DNA of 64,000 bases, taken from assembly GCA_965277735.1 (NCBI GenBank), contig CBDIDO010000003.1:1674001-1738000 (forward strand), written 5' to 3'. Below are positions 50,750 to 58,650 of this stretch, in pieces (within the stretch, counting starts at the first letter, position 1; each line of letters starts with the position of its first letter). A model generated the notes under the pieces. That model did no database searches. It was not told where the DNA came from and saw nothing but the letters and a program-made list of their open reading frames with translations. Position numbers and translations under genes: made by a program. The DNA comes from RH-AL1 sp965277735 (GTDB lineage: Bacteria > Pseudomonadota > Alphaproteobacteria > Rhizobiales > Beijerinckiaceae).

Positions 50750-52072
50750 TCACCGCATCAATGCGGTGTCGGCGATAAAGCGTGCGCGCAGCGGCCGCAA
50801 CACCACGAGCGCGAGCAGCGCCGCCGTGACGTTCAACCCGACGGTGATGTAGAACACCGCCTGCCAGCCGTGCTCGCGCGCGATGACGCTGGCGAGGGGC
50901 ACCAGCAGCGCCGCCGTGCCCTTGGCGGTGTAGAGCAGCCCGGCGTTGGTGGCAGCGAACTTCGGGCCGAACGTGTCGCCGCAGGTCGCCGGGAACAGGC
51001 TGTAAATCTCGCCGAACACCAGGAAGTAGAGGGCGGACGCCAGCACGAAGATCATCGGCTCGCGGCCCTGCGTGCCGAGCAGCAGCAGCATCAGCGCGCC
51101 GAAGGAAAACGCGATCGCCATCGTGTTCTCGCGGCCGATGCGGTCGGAGAGCAGGCCGAACAGCGGCCGGCCGATGCCATCGAGGATGCGGTCGAGCGAC
51201 AGCGCCAGGGTCAGCGCGCCGAACGTCAGCCCGGCGAGCACGACGGGCGATTTGACGATTCCGTAATCGGCGGCGATCGGCGCGATCTGGGCCGCCGTCA
51301 TCAGGCCGCCCGCCGCCACCATCACGAAGCAGGCGTAGAGCACCCAGAACACCGGCTGGCGCACCATCAGCGCCGGCTTGAAGTTGCGCTTCGACTGCGG
51401 GATGCGCAGGCGCGGCAGCTTGGCCGGATGCAGGATGTTCGGCGCGTGCAGGAACATCCCAGCGACGAGCACGACGATCCCCTGGCCGATCCCGAAGACG
51501 AAGAACGCGTGGCGGTAGCCCTCAGTGGCGATCACCGCGCTGATCGGCACCACCGTGAGCGCCGCGCCGGCGCCGAAGCCGGCGGCCGTGGCGCCGGCCG
51601 CGAGACCGCGCTTGTCGGGAAACCATTTCAGCGCGTTGCCGACGCAGGTGCCGTAGATCGCCGCCGCGCCGAAGCCGCCGACCGCCGCGCCGAGGTAGAG
51701 GACGGGCAGGGTGGCGGCATACGAGTTGAGCACCCAGGCGCTCGCGATGAGCACCGCGCCCAGCGCCACGACGGGGCGCGGGCCGTGCCGGTCGACGAAC
51801 CAGGATTTCACCGGCACCAGCCACGTCTCGGTGATGACGAAGATCGTGAAGGCGAACTGGACGCTCGCGCGGCCCCAATGGTTGGCCTTGCCGATCGGGT
51901 CGACGAACAGCGTCCAGCCGTATTGCAGGTTGGCGATCATCGCCATGCAGAGGATGCCCAGGCCGAGCTGCAGCCAGCGCACGCGGCTGATCGCGGGCAG
52001 GGCGGTCGCGCCGGGGGCCGCGGGCGCACGGGTGACCGAGCCGGCGCGAAGCTCGGCATCCTCCAGAGTCAT
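50750..52072 (-). CDS. MFS transporter, oxalate/formate antiporter (OFA) type
   Basis: Encodes 440 residues with about twelve membrane helices. It matches the OFA family layout: an N-terminal helix followed by NLQYGWTLFVDPIGKANHW, the loop KSWFVDRHGPRPVVALGAVL, GFGAAAIYGTCVGNALKWFP, DKRGLAAGATAAGFGAGAAL, and a second-half SDRIGRENTMAIAFSFGALM and FPATCGDTFGPKFAATNAGL. Members exchange oxalate, formate or other carboxylates. Upstream gene of an operon with the FAH-family hydrolase. Confidence 0.9.
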   Translation of the reverse strand: MTLEDAELRAGSVTRAPAAPGATALPAISRVRWLQLGLGILCMAMIANLQYGWTLFVDPIGKANHWGRASVQFAFTIFVITETWLVPVKSWFVDRHGPRPVVALGAVLIASAWVLNSYAATLPVLYLGAAVGGFGAAAIYGTCVGNALKWFPDKRGLAAGATAAGFGAGAALTVVPISAVIATEGYRHAFFVFGIGQGIVVLVAGMFLHAPNILHPAKLPRLRIPQSKRNFKPALMVRQPVFWVLYACFVMVAAGGLMTAAQIAPIAADYGIVKSPVVLAGLTFGALTLALSLDRILDGIGRPLFGLLSDRIGRENTMAIAFSFGALMLLLLGTQGREPMIFVLASALYFLVFGEIYSLFPATCGDTFGPKFAATNAGLLYTAKGTAALLVPLASVIAREHGWQAVFYITVGLNVTAALLALVVLRPLRARFIADTALMR

Positions 52073-52153
52073 ACGGGACGTTTCCTCGTTCTTATGTGCG
52101 CAACATGAGGGGAAACGCGGCGCGAAGACAAGGATTTCGATGAGCGGGCCACC

Positions 52154-52223
52154 GTCATCGCGAGCCGAAGGCGAAGCCCCCCAGGAGGCGCCCTCGAAAC
52201 TCCTGGATTGCTTCGCTCTGACG
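52154..52223. repeat. Intergenic inverted repeat (GTCATCGCGAGCC...GCGAAGC family)
   Basis: GTCATCGCGAGCCGAAGGCG with GAAGC and CCAGGAG is inverted by CTCCTGGATTGCTTCGCTC ending in TGACG. A second member is at 56996-57100. It fills the space between purC and the OFA transporter gene. Confidence 0.75.
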
Positions 52224-52237
52224 TCGGAAGTCCGAGC

Positions 52238-53002
52238 CTACTGAACCAGCTTCGGCCCGGTCGCGCGCGGCGTCTCGTTTTCCTGCATGATGCCAAGCCG
52301 GCGGGCGACCTCGGTGTAGGCCTCGACCAGGCCGCCCATGTCGCGGCGGAAACGGTCCTTGTCGAGCTTGTCGTTGGACTTGATGTCCCACAGCCGGCAC
52401 GAATCGGGGGAGATCTCGTCGGCGACGACGATGCGCATCATCTCGCCTTCCCATAGCCGGCCGCATTCCATCTTGAAGTCGACCAAGCGGATGCCGCAGC
52501 CGAGGAAGAGACCGGAAAGGAAGTCGTTGACGCGGATCGCCAGCGCCATGATGTCGTCGATCTCCTGCGGGCTCGCCCAGCCGAAGGCCGTAACGTGCTC
52601 CTCGGAGACCATCGGGTCGTTGAGCGCGTCGTTCTTGTAATAGAACTCGATGATCGAGCGCGGCAGCTGCGTGCCTTCCTCGATTCCGAGTCGGGTCGAC
52701 AGCGAGCCGGCGGCGACGTTGCGCACCACGACCTCGAGCGGGACGATCTCGACCTCGCGGATCAGCTGCTCGCGCATGTTCAGCCGGCGGATGAAATGGG
52801 TGGGCACGCCGATGTCGTTCAGGTTCTGGAAGATGAACTCGCAGATACGGTTGTTCAGAACGCCCTTGCCGTCGATCACCTCGTGCTTCTTGGCGTTGAA
52901 CGCCGTCGCGTCGTCCTTGAAGTGCTGGATCAGCGTACCGGGCTCGGGGCCCTCGTAGAGCACCTTGGCCTTGCCTTCGTAGATGCGGCGGCGGCGGTTC
53001 AT
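52238..53002 (-). CDS. purC: SAICAR synthetase
   Basis: Encodes 254 residues from ATG 53002 (MNRRRRIYEGKAKVLYEGPE); an ATG at 53032 has an AAGGAG 12 bases upstream and would add ten residues. PurC joins aspartate to CAIR in purine synthesis. Signatures: GKAKVLYEG, DATAFNAKKH, LEVVVRNVAAGSLSTRLG, LVDFKMECGR and ADEISPDSCRLWD. Length is standard. The purSQ genes are 6 kb downstream, with the acyl-CoA ligase group between them. Confidence 0.95.
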   Translation of the reverse strand: MNRRRRIYEGKAKVLYEGPEPGTLIQHFKDDATAFNAKKHEVIDGKGVLNNRICEFIFQNLNDIGVPTHFIRRLNMREQLIREVEIVPLEVVVRNVAAGSLSTRLGIEEGTQLPRSIIEFYYKNDALNDPMVSEEHVTAFGWASPQEIDDIMALAIRVNDFLSGLFLGCGIRLVDFKMECGRLWEGEMMRIVVADEISPDSCRLWDIKSNDKLDKDRFRRDMGGLVEAYTEVARRLGIMQENETPRATGPKLVQ

Positions 53003-53283
53003 GGGGATCAACCGTGGCTTGAGAGGGTCCATGGGTTGCCGTGGCTCCTTGAAGAGACCCTGGCGGTGCCATCGGAACCGATTCTGTGGTACGGGTCCAG
53101 GCACGCGGCGCAGGATGGCGCGAATGATGCCGCGGTATGCACCGTCCCTAGCCGGTTCCGCACCGCGACACAACCCGAACGGTCGCGCACAAGTGGCCTC
53201 TCCCGGCCCTCTTCCATGATGCGACGGCGGGCTCCGGAAGCACCTTCAGCGAATCGTAGGCCCTGCGCGCGACACTTGAGCCG

Positions 53284-54291
53284 ATGACCGAAACCCTCGC
53301 CTTTCCGCCCGCCCAAGCCGACCTCGCCGAGGCTGGCGCCCGTTGGCTCACGCACCTGTCGGCCGAGCGGCGCCTCTCCGCGCTCAGCCTCGACGCCTAT
53401 GCGCGCGACCTGCGCCAGCTCGTGGCCTTCCTGGCCGAGTACCAGGGCGCGCGCCCGAGCCTTGCCACCATCGGCGCGCTGACCGCGGGCGACGTCCGCG
53501 CCTTCATGGCGCGCCGGCGCCAGGCGCAGGTCGGCAACCGCTCGCTGCTGCGCCAGCTCGCCGGCGTGCGCTCGTTCGCCCGCTTCTGCGAGCGCGAGGG
53601 GCTCGCCAAGACGAGCGCCTTCGCCTCGGTGCGCGCCCCCAAACTGCCACGCTCGCTGCCGAAGCCGCTGAGTCCGGGCCTCGCCTGCGAAGTCGTCGGC
53701 GGCGACGGATTTGTCGGCGAGACGCGGCCGGCCTGGACGATCGCCCGCGATACCGCCGTCCTGGCGCTGCTCTACGGCGCCGGGCTGCGTATCTCGGAAG
53801 CGCTGGGGATCACCCGCGGCGACGCGCCGGTCGGTGACATCGAGGCGATCACGGTCGTCGGCAAGGGCCGCAAGATGCGCCAGGTGCCGATCATCGCGTC
53901 GGTGCGCCAGGCGGTCGAAGCCTATATCGCCGCCTGCCCTTATCCGCTGCCGGCGGAGGGCCCGCTGTTCATCGGCGTCAGGCAGGGGCCGCTGTCGCCG
54001 CGCCTCATCCAGCTCGCCGTGGAGCGGCTGCGCGGGGCGTTGGGCCTGCCCGATTCGGCCACGCCGCATGCGCTGCGCCATTCGTTTGCGACGCACTTGC
54101 TGTCGCGCGGCGGCGACCTGCGCACGATCCAGGAGCTGCTTGGTCATTCCTCGCTGTCGACGACGCAGATCTACACCGCGGTCGACAGCGTGCGGCTCGT
54201 CGAGAGCTACCGGCTAAACCATCCGCGAGCCAGCATCGCGGACGCAAGACGCGCCGCAAGCGTCAGTGGTGACCCTGCATCGACCAGATGA
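53284..54291 (+). CDS. xerC: Tyrosine recombinase XerC
   Basis: Encodes 335 residues from ATG 53284. Xer recombinases resolve chromosome dimers at dif. An N-terminal SAM-like DNA-binding domain is followed by the catalytic domain with Arg in YGAGLRISEAL, Lys in VVGKGRKMRQVP, HALRHSFATHLLS with His and Arg, LGHSSLSTTQ with His, and the nucleophile in TQIYTAV. Assignment to XerC rather than XerD rests on general resemblance. The last 29 bases overlap the 3' end of the small membrane protein gene on the other strand. Confidence 0.9.
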   Translation: MTETLAFPPAQADLAEAGARWLTHLSAERRLSALSLDAYARDLRQLVAFLAEYQGARPSLATIGALTAGDVRAFMARRRQAQVGNRSLLRQLAGVRSFARFCEREGLAKTSAFASVRAPKLPRSLPKPLSPGLACEVVGGDGFVGETRPAWTIARDTAVLALLYGAGLRISEALGITRGDAPVGDIEAITVVGKGRKMRQVPIIASVRQAVEAYIAACPYPLPAEGPLFIGVRQGPLSPRLIQLAVERLRGALGLPDSATPHALRHSFATHLLSRGGDLRTIQELLGHSSLSTTQIYTAVDSVRLVESYRLNHPRASIADARRAASVSGDPASTR

Positions 54292-54415
54292 CGGCGAACA
54301 CGATGAGGATGAGCACGACACCGCCGATCAAGACGTAGATCATGCCGGGCCTGGTCGAGCCTTGGCGCGCTTCGACGGTGCTGCGATCGATTTCTTGCTT
54401 GGGGTCGGATGCCAT
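54263..54415 (-). CDS. Small single-span membrane protein (50 residues)
   Basis: Encodes 50 residues from ATG 54415 to TGA 54265-54263. Soluble N terminus MASDPKQEIDRSTVEARQGS, then one strong membrane helix IYVLIGGVVLILIVFAVIWS, ending MQGHH. The tidy helix, the codon pattern and the position make it likely real. It overlaps the 3' end of xerC on the opposite strand by 29 bp. No family recognised; it lies downstream of ku. Confidence 0.65.
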   Translation of the reverse strand: MASDPKQEIDRSTVEARQGSTRPGMIYVLIGGVVLILIVFAVIWSMQGHH

Positions 54416-54487
54416 GCAGCTCGGGCCTTTCGTGGGTCGGCCGCCACACCGGCGACCGGCCGCTTAAAGCCCGAGCGGGCGAAAGGT

Positions 54488-55468
54488 TCAGCCGGCCTTG
54501 CGCGCCGCCGAGCGCTTCGTTGCCGCAGGCACGGATTTGGCGGCGGACTTCGCCGGGCCCTTCGCGCTCGACTTGGGCGCCGCCTTGGCCGGCTTGGCGG
54601 GGGACTTTCCCTTGGCCTTCGCCGGCTCTGCCTTCGCGGACTTGCGTGGGTCGCCGGCTTTGCCGGCGTCCTTGGCCCCATCCTTGGCCCCATCCTGGCC
54701 CAACGAGCGGCGCAGCGCGTCCATCAGGTTGACGACGTTGCTCGGGCGCTCGGCGCCCTTCTCGCTCGGCAGCGGGCGCCCGGCCTGCTTGGCGCGGATC
54801 AGCTCGACGACGGCGTCCTGGTAGCGGTCCTTGAAGTCGTCGGGCTTGAACTTGCCGGCCTTGGTGTCGATGATGTGCGAGGCGAGATCGAGCAGCTCTT
54901 TCGAGATCTCGACGGCCGGGATCTCGTCGAAATAGCCGCCGGCCGCGCGCACCTCGTAGGCGTAGCGCAGCGTCGTGCCGACGAGGCCCTTGGCGCGGGG
55001 CTCGAGCATGACCATCCGCTCCTTGCCGAACAGCACGACGCGGGCGATGCCCACCATCTTGCGCCGCTCCATCGCCTCGCGGATGACGGCGAAGGCCTCC
55101 TCGCCGACCTTGTCGTCAGGCGCGATGTAGTAATTGTTGTCGAAGTAGAGTGCGTCGATCTCGGTCTTCGGCACGAACTTCTCGATATCGATCGTGTGGC
55201 TCGACTCGATCTTCACGTCGGCGAGCTCGTCGTCGGAGACGACGATGTAGTCGCCCTTCGAGATCTCGTAGCCCTTCACCCGCTCGTCGCGCTCGACGAT
55301 GTCGCCTGTCTCTGCGTCGACATACTGCTGCTTCAGCCGGTTTCCTGTCTCGCCGTTCAGCATGTGGAACGAGATCTTCTCGCTCGAGCTCGACGCGGGG
55401 TAGAGCGCCACCGGGCAGGAGACGAGCGAGAGCTTCAGGTAGCCCTTCCAGCTGGGACGCGGCGCCAT
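54488..55468 (-). CDS. ku: Non-homologous end joining protein Ku
   Basis: Encodes 326 residues from ATG 55468. Bacterial Ku binds DNA ends as a homodimer and recruits LigD. Features: WKGYLKLSLVSCPVALYPAS, SFHMLNGETGNRLKQQYVD, YEISKGDYIVVSDDELADV, DNNYYIAPDDKVGEEAFAVI and the ligase-contact-side YQDAVVELIRAKQAGR. The last 70 residues are a Lys/Ala/Pro-rich tail (AKAKGKSPAKPAKAAPKSSA), an extended basic C terminus that binds DNA. ligD is not in the window. An EcfG-like promoter lies 40 bp upstream. Confidence 0.96.
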   Translation of the reverse strand: MAPRPSWKGYLKLSLVSCPVALYPASSSSEKISFHMLNGETGNRLKQQYVDAETGDIVERDERVKGYEISKGDYIVVSDDELADVKIESSHTIDIEKFVPKTEIDALYFDNNYYIAPDDKVGEEAFAVIREAMERRKMVGIARVVLFGKERMVMLEPRAKGLVGTTLRYAYEVRAAGGYFDEIPAVEISKELLDLASHIIDTKAGKFKPDDFKDRYQDAVVELIRAKQAGRPLPSEKGAERPSNVVNLMDALRRSLGQDGAKDGAKDAGKAGDPRKSAKAEPAKAKGKSPAKPAKAAPKSSAKGPAKSAAKSVPAATKRSAARKAG

Positions 55469-55507
55469 GGCGCGAAACTCCTACGCAGCACTTCGGAAAA
55501 CGATAAT

Positions 55508-55535
55508 ACAACCGGCGCCGCTCGGACACGGTTCC
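55508..55535 (-). promoter_or_regulatory. EcfG-like promoter for ku
   Basis: On the minus strand GGAAC (55535-55531) is followed after 17 bases by GGTT (55513-55510), close to GGAAC-N16/17-CGTT. The ku start codon at 55468 is about 40 bases downstream. Control of ku by the general stress sigma factor would fit DNA repair in stationary cells. Confidence 0.5.
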
Positions 55536-55542
55536 GGTTCGC

Positions 55543-55567
55543 GGAACCAGTTGCGCGGACCCACGTT
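55543..55567 (+). promoter_or_regulatory. EcfG-type promoter for the proline-rich peptide gene
   Basis: GGAAC at 55543-55547, 16 bases, then CGTT at 55564-55567: an exact match to the EcfG consensus, ending 40 bases before the ATG at 55608. It is arranged back to back with the ku promoter, 8 bp apart. Confidence 0.75.
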
Positions 55568-55607
55568 CCGGCGAGTTCAACAGAAGAGCGTTAACAAGGA
55601 GACGACG

Positions 55608-55799
55608 ATGCGCTGCGACGATCTTCGTGTCCATGCCGCCGGCGAGCCGGGCGATCCGCCGATGCCGCCGGCGCCGGACGCCCCGCCGCCGCCGGTGACG
55701 GAGCCGCCGCCGACCCCCGCCGACGATCCGCCGCCGGTGATCGAGCCCGACCCGCAAGAGCCGGAGCCCGCGCCCGAGCCACCGCCGATGGTCGCCTAA
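55608..55799 (+). CDS. Small proline-rich acidic protein
   Basis: Encodes 63 residues from ATG 55608 with AAGGAG seven bases upstream. After MRCDDLRVHAAGEPG it is almost entirely Pro with Ala, Asp and Glu (for example PPPTPADDPPPVIEPDPQ). It has no signal peptide and is probably disordered. Function unknown. It sits under an exact EcfG-type promoter, upstream of the DUF883 gene, so a stress role is plausible. Confidence 0.65.
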   Translation: MRCDDLRVHAAGEPGDPPMPPAPDAPPPPVTEPPPTPADDPPPVIEPDPQEPEPAPEPPPMVA

Positions 55800-55804
55800 C
55801 CTGC

Positions 55805-55829
55805 GGAACCGCCTTCAAAACGCAGAGTT
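55805..55829 (+). promoter_or_regulatory. Possible second EcfG-like promoter before the DUF883 gene
   Basis: GGAAC at 55805-55809, 16 bases, then AGTT at 55826-55829, one base off the CGTT consensus. The start codon at 55885 is 55 bases downstream. Confidence 0.4.
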
Positions 55830-55884
55830 GATGCGACGCGAAACGGCCCCAAAAGGCCGCGACGTTCATCGAGGAAAGAAAAGC

Positions 55885-56334
55885 ATGTCCGACAGAAAGA
55901 ACTTCGATCGCGCGTCGCAGGATTTCGCCGACGATCTCGCCGCGCTGCGCGAGGACATTGCCAAGCTGACCGGCACCGTGTCCGGCATGGTGCGCTCGCG
56001 CGCCGGCGACGCGGCCGACCAGGCCTCGACCTATTACGGTCGTGCACGCGATCGCGCGCAGAGCCGCGCCTCGAAGGCGCGCGACCGCTTCGCCAGCCGC
56101 GCTTCCAACGTGCGTGACGATCTCGCCAGCCGCGCGTCCGACCTGCGTGACGATCTCTCCGATCGCGCCTCCGACTATCGCGACCGCTTCGCCGACCAGG
56201 CCTCCGACGCGCAGGACCGGCTCGGCGCGCTCGGCTCCGACCTGGAGACGAAGATCGAGCGCAACCCGCTGACCGCCGTCGTGGTCGCGGCCATCGCCGG
56301 GCTGCTCATGGGAATGCTGAGCCGCTCGTTCTGA
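55885..56334 (+). CDS. DUF883-like stress protein with helical repeats
   Basis: Encodes 149 residues from ATG 55885 with GAGGAAAG upstream. It looks like the ElaB/YqjD (DUF883) group: a long charged helix followed by a C-terminal membrane helix (NPLTAVVVAAIAGLLMGMLS). The centre contains imperfect repeats of about 11 residues of the type RASDLRDDLSD (positions about 60-115), suggesting an extended amphipathic helix. Relatives in E. coli tether ribosomes to the membrane in stationary phase. Transcription from EcfG-like promoters upstream fits. Confidence 0.8.
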   Translation: MSDRKNFDRASQDFADDLAALREDIAKLTGTVSGMVRSRAGDAADQASTYYGRARDRAQSRASKARDRFASRASNVRDDLASRASDLRDDLSDRASDYRDRFADQASDAQDRLGALGSDLETKIERNPLTAVVVAAIAGLLMGMLSRSF

Positions 56335-56367
56335 TGCCGGGTTTCTGCTGATGTCCGGGTCTCGCCG

Positions 56368-56991
56368 ATGATCGGCTTTCTCGCCCGGCTGGTCGGCGGG
56401 GCGCTCGACCCGCTGATCGACCGGGTCTCGGTGGCAAGCGCGCGGCTTCTGAGGAAGCTCGCGCTGTTTCTTGTTGCGGCCCTGTGCCTCGTCGTCGTCC
56501 TTATCGCGCTGACCATCGCCTTCGACCTCTGGGTGGCGAGCAAGCTTGGCGCGATCGCCGGCGCGCTCGCGGTCGCCGGTCTCTATCTCTTCGTGGCGGT
56601 CGTCGCGGTGCTGGTGGCCCTGCGCAAGGAGAAGCCGAAGCTGGTTTCGGCGGCAGACCGCGCCCACGCCGAGCAGGCCGCCAAGGCCGAAGAGGCGGCG
56701 GCGGGGCGCGGCGAGCAGATCGACGCCTTCGCCGCGCCGCTCATGGCGGCGCTCGCCGGCCTCGGCTTCCGGCGCGAGCAACTCGCGGTGCTCGCCGGCT
56801 CCTCGCTCGCCAAGCAGCTCGGCCCGCTGCCGCTGGTCGGGCTGGCGCTGCTCGGCGGCTTCCTGGTCGGGCGGATGTGGAAGAGCTGGCGCGGACTGCT
56901 CTCGAGCGATGCGATCGCGAGCCTGCTCGGCATGTTCGGCGCCGCGCCGCCGGAAGAGGCGGACGAGGACGACGAGCAGGCGGCGGCCTGA
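56368..56991 (+). CDS. Membrane protein related to the phage-holin-like (DUF1469/YqjE) group
   Basis: Encodes 207 residues from ATG 56368. Two adjacent membrane helices near residues 32-54 (ALFLVAALCLVVVLIALTIA) and 60-85 (IAGALAVAGLYLFVAVVAVL) form a hairpin, a pattern seen in proteins encoded next to DUF883 genes. A third hydrophobic segment (LPLVGLALLGGFLVGRMW) lies near 150-167, and the tail is acidic (EEADEDDEQ). Its position 33 bp after the DUF883 gene suggests co-transcription and a membrane stress role. Confidence 0.72.
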   Translation: MIGFLARLVGGALDPLIDRVSVASARLLRKLALFLVAALCLVVVLIALTIAFDLWVASKLGAIAGALAVAGLYLFVAVVAVLVALRKEKPKLVSAADRAHAEQAAKAEEAAAGRGEQIDAFAAPLMAALAGLGFRREQLAVLAGSSLAKQLGPLPLVGLALLGGFLVGRMWKSWRGLLSSDAIASLLGMFGAAPPEEADEDDEQAAA

Positions 56992-56995
56992 CCGC

Positions 56996-57100
56996 CGTCC
57001 TTGCGAGCGCAGCGAAGCAACCCAGGGGGCGCCAAGCGGTGTTTTTACCAAGGTCGAAGCGAGGCAGCTGAGTCGCTTCGCCTGCGGCTCACAATGACGG
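56996..57100. repeat. Intergenic inverted repeat (second member of the 52.2-kb family)
   Basis: CGTCCTTGCGAGCGCAGCGA with AGCAACCCAG is inverted by GAGTCGCTTCGCCTGCGGCT and CACAATGACGG. It fills the gap between the convergent holin-like and phyR genes. Confidence 0.75.
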
Positions 57101-57109
57101 CAGTCGTGG

Positions 57110-57931
57110 TTAGCCCACCGCGCCTTCGGTCTCTTCGCGCTTGTGCGACTTGCGGTCGAAGAACAGCGCCTGGCTGATTACGGCCTTCAGGCTGTCGACC
57201 GAGAATGGCTTGGTGATCAGGAAGGCCGGCTCCGGCGGCGCGCCGGTGAGGAAGCGCTCGGGATAGGCGGTGATGAAGATCACCGGCACCGAGAACGCCT
57301 CGAGGATCTGGTTGACCGCCTCGAGGCCCGACGAGCCGTCAGCGAGCTGGATGTCGGCAAGGATCAGGCCCGGGCGCTCCTTGGAGACCGCCTCGACGGC
57401 CTCGCCATGCGTGCGCGCGACGTTGACGACGTGGTGGCCGAGTTCCTCGACGAGCGTCTGGAGGTCGAGCGCGATGAACGGCTCGTCCTCGATGATCAGC
57501 ACGTCGGTGCGGATTTGGTTGGCGATCTCCTTGCCGGCCGAATCGATCAGCGTGGCGGCCTCGGCCGGGGTGCACTCGAGCACGCGGGCGACTTCGCTTG
57601 TCTCGAAGCCCTCGAGCGAGGAGAGCAGGAAAGCGATGCGCGGACGCAGCGAGATCGCCTCCAGGTTGCGGCGGGCGCCGTGCTCGTCGCCTGACAGCTC
57701 GACCTGGTCGGTGTGCTCGTTCACCGGCATCGAGCGCCAGACGCGCAGGAACGCCTTGTACAGCTCGGAGCGGACGTCGTTGCCGGCCTCGAAGCCAGTG
57801 GGATCGGCGACGATCGCTTCGAGCGTCGCGAGGACGTAGGCGTCGCCGCCGGCCTGGCTGCCGGTGAGAGCGCGCGAGAAGCGGCGGAGATAGGGGATGT
57901 GGGAGGCGATTGCTTGCGAAACGGACATCAA
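57110..57931 (-). CDS. phyR: General stress response regulator PhyR
   Basis: Encodes 273 residues from ATG 57931. The N-terminal 120 residues mimic an ECF sigma factor (sigma2-like HIPYLRRFSRALTGSQAGGD and sigma4-like SLRPRIAFLLSSLEGFETSE). The C-terminal receiver domain has the acidic pair in VLIIEDEPFIALDL, phospho-acceptor Asp in LILADIQLADGS, conserved Thr/Ser in VIFITAYPERF and Lys in FLITKPFS. Phosphorylated PhyR captures NepR and frees EcfG. It has a consensus EcfG promoter, giving positive feedback, and is divergent from nepR-ecfG. Confidence 0.97.
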   Translation of the reverse strand: MMSVSQAIASHIPYLRRFSRALTGSQAGGDAYVLATLEAIVADPTGFEAGNDVRSELYKAFLRVWRSMPVNEHTDQVELSGDEHGARRNLEAISLRPRIAFLLSSLEGFETSEVARVLECTPAEAATLIDSAGKEIANQIRTDVLIIEDEPFIALDLQTLVEELGHHVVNVARTHGEAVEAVSKERPGLILADIQLADGSSGLEAVNQILEAFSVPVIFITAYPERFLTGAPPEPAFLITKPFSVDSLKAVISQALFFDRKSHKREETEGAVG

Positions 57932-57954
57932 ACCCTATCCTGTGCGCCGCCGCT

Positions 57955-57979
57955 GGAACCCTAGCTGAAGCTAGGCATT
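57955..57979 (+). promoter_or_regulatory. Possible EcfG-like promoter for nepR-ecfG
   Basis: GGAAC at 57955-57959, 16 bases, then CATT at 57976-57979, one base off CGTT. It faces nepR and would leave a leader of about 260 bases. The 307-bp gap 57932-58238 is AT-richer than its surroundings and has no other supported feature. Confidence 0.3.
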
Positions 57980-58006
57980 ACAACGTGAGCGGTTACCTGT
58001 GGTTCC
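57980..58006 (-). promoter_or_regulatory. EcfG promoter of phyR
   Basis: On the minus strand GGAAC (58006-58002) is followed after 16 bases by CGTTGT (57985-57980), an exact consensus. The phyR ATG at 57931 is about 50 bases downstream. Autoregulation of the phyR locus by EcfG is known in this class. Confidence 0.8.
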
Positions 58007-58238
58007 GGACGTGAGGGACAATTTCTTGCTTGCCGTTTCCGACGATCGCAACGTATTCATGCGCCTCGAAAACGCCCCCACGACACGTCTCTATCAAGTT
58101 CGACGTGTAGCACAATCGAGGCCCAAGCGCTTGTCATCCACTCCGTCGAAAAAAGAGATTTTCGTCGAAGGAGACAATTTGTTTCGAATTGGCTGGGAAA
58201 CTTCAATCCGCACCGCGCCATCAACTCCGAGGTAGGCC

Positions 58239-58439
58239 TTGTCGTCCCTTCGTGTCAAAAAGACGTCCGGTAAGACCGAGGTCTCGGATCAAATTGGGCG
58301 CCAGTTGCGGTCGGTCTACAATGACATCCTCGCCCAGCCCGTCCCCGACCGATTCCTCGACCTCCTGAAGGACCTCGACGGGCTCCCCGGCATGCCGGGC
58401 GCCGATATATCGACCCAGAAGAAGGCCGTGAAGCAGTAG
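58239..58439 (+). CDS. nepR: Anti-sigma factor NepR
   Basis: Encodes 66 residues from a TTG start at 58239, with GAGG seven bases upstream. The conserved NepR core IGRQLRSVYNDILAQPVPDR with FLDLLKDLD matches the two helices that bind sigma EcfG and PhyR. Short variable ends are usual. It is divergent from phyR and precedes ecfG, the standard arrangement of the general stress response locus. Confidence 0.93.
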   Translation: MSSLRVKKTSGKTEVSDQIGRQLRSVYNDILAQPVPDRFLDLLKDLDGLPGMPGADISTQKKAVKQ

Positions 58440-58650
58440 ATTGCCTGGCGCCGGCGGCCGTAGGCCAGCTCCGCCTTTTCCGTTGTTCGGTCGGCTCCCG
58501 CGGCGAGCTCGGCTTTAGAGACCGAGGCTATGGTCTCCAGCGGAAGACGACTTACATGAAATGCGCCGGCTAAGCCGGACGAGCCGCACGATCTACCTAC
58601 CTTTCAACGACCTACGTTCCAACGACCGACGATTAAACGAAGGCGAGCGA

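Noticed and set aside
57999..58235. A 78-residue open frame between phyR and nepR
   Set aside because: It has no ribosome-binding site and starts inside the phyR -35 box; the region is better read as promoter and leader.
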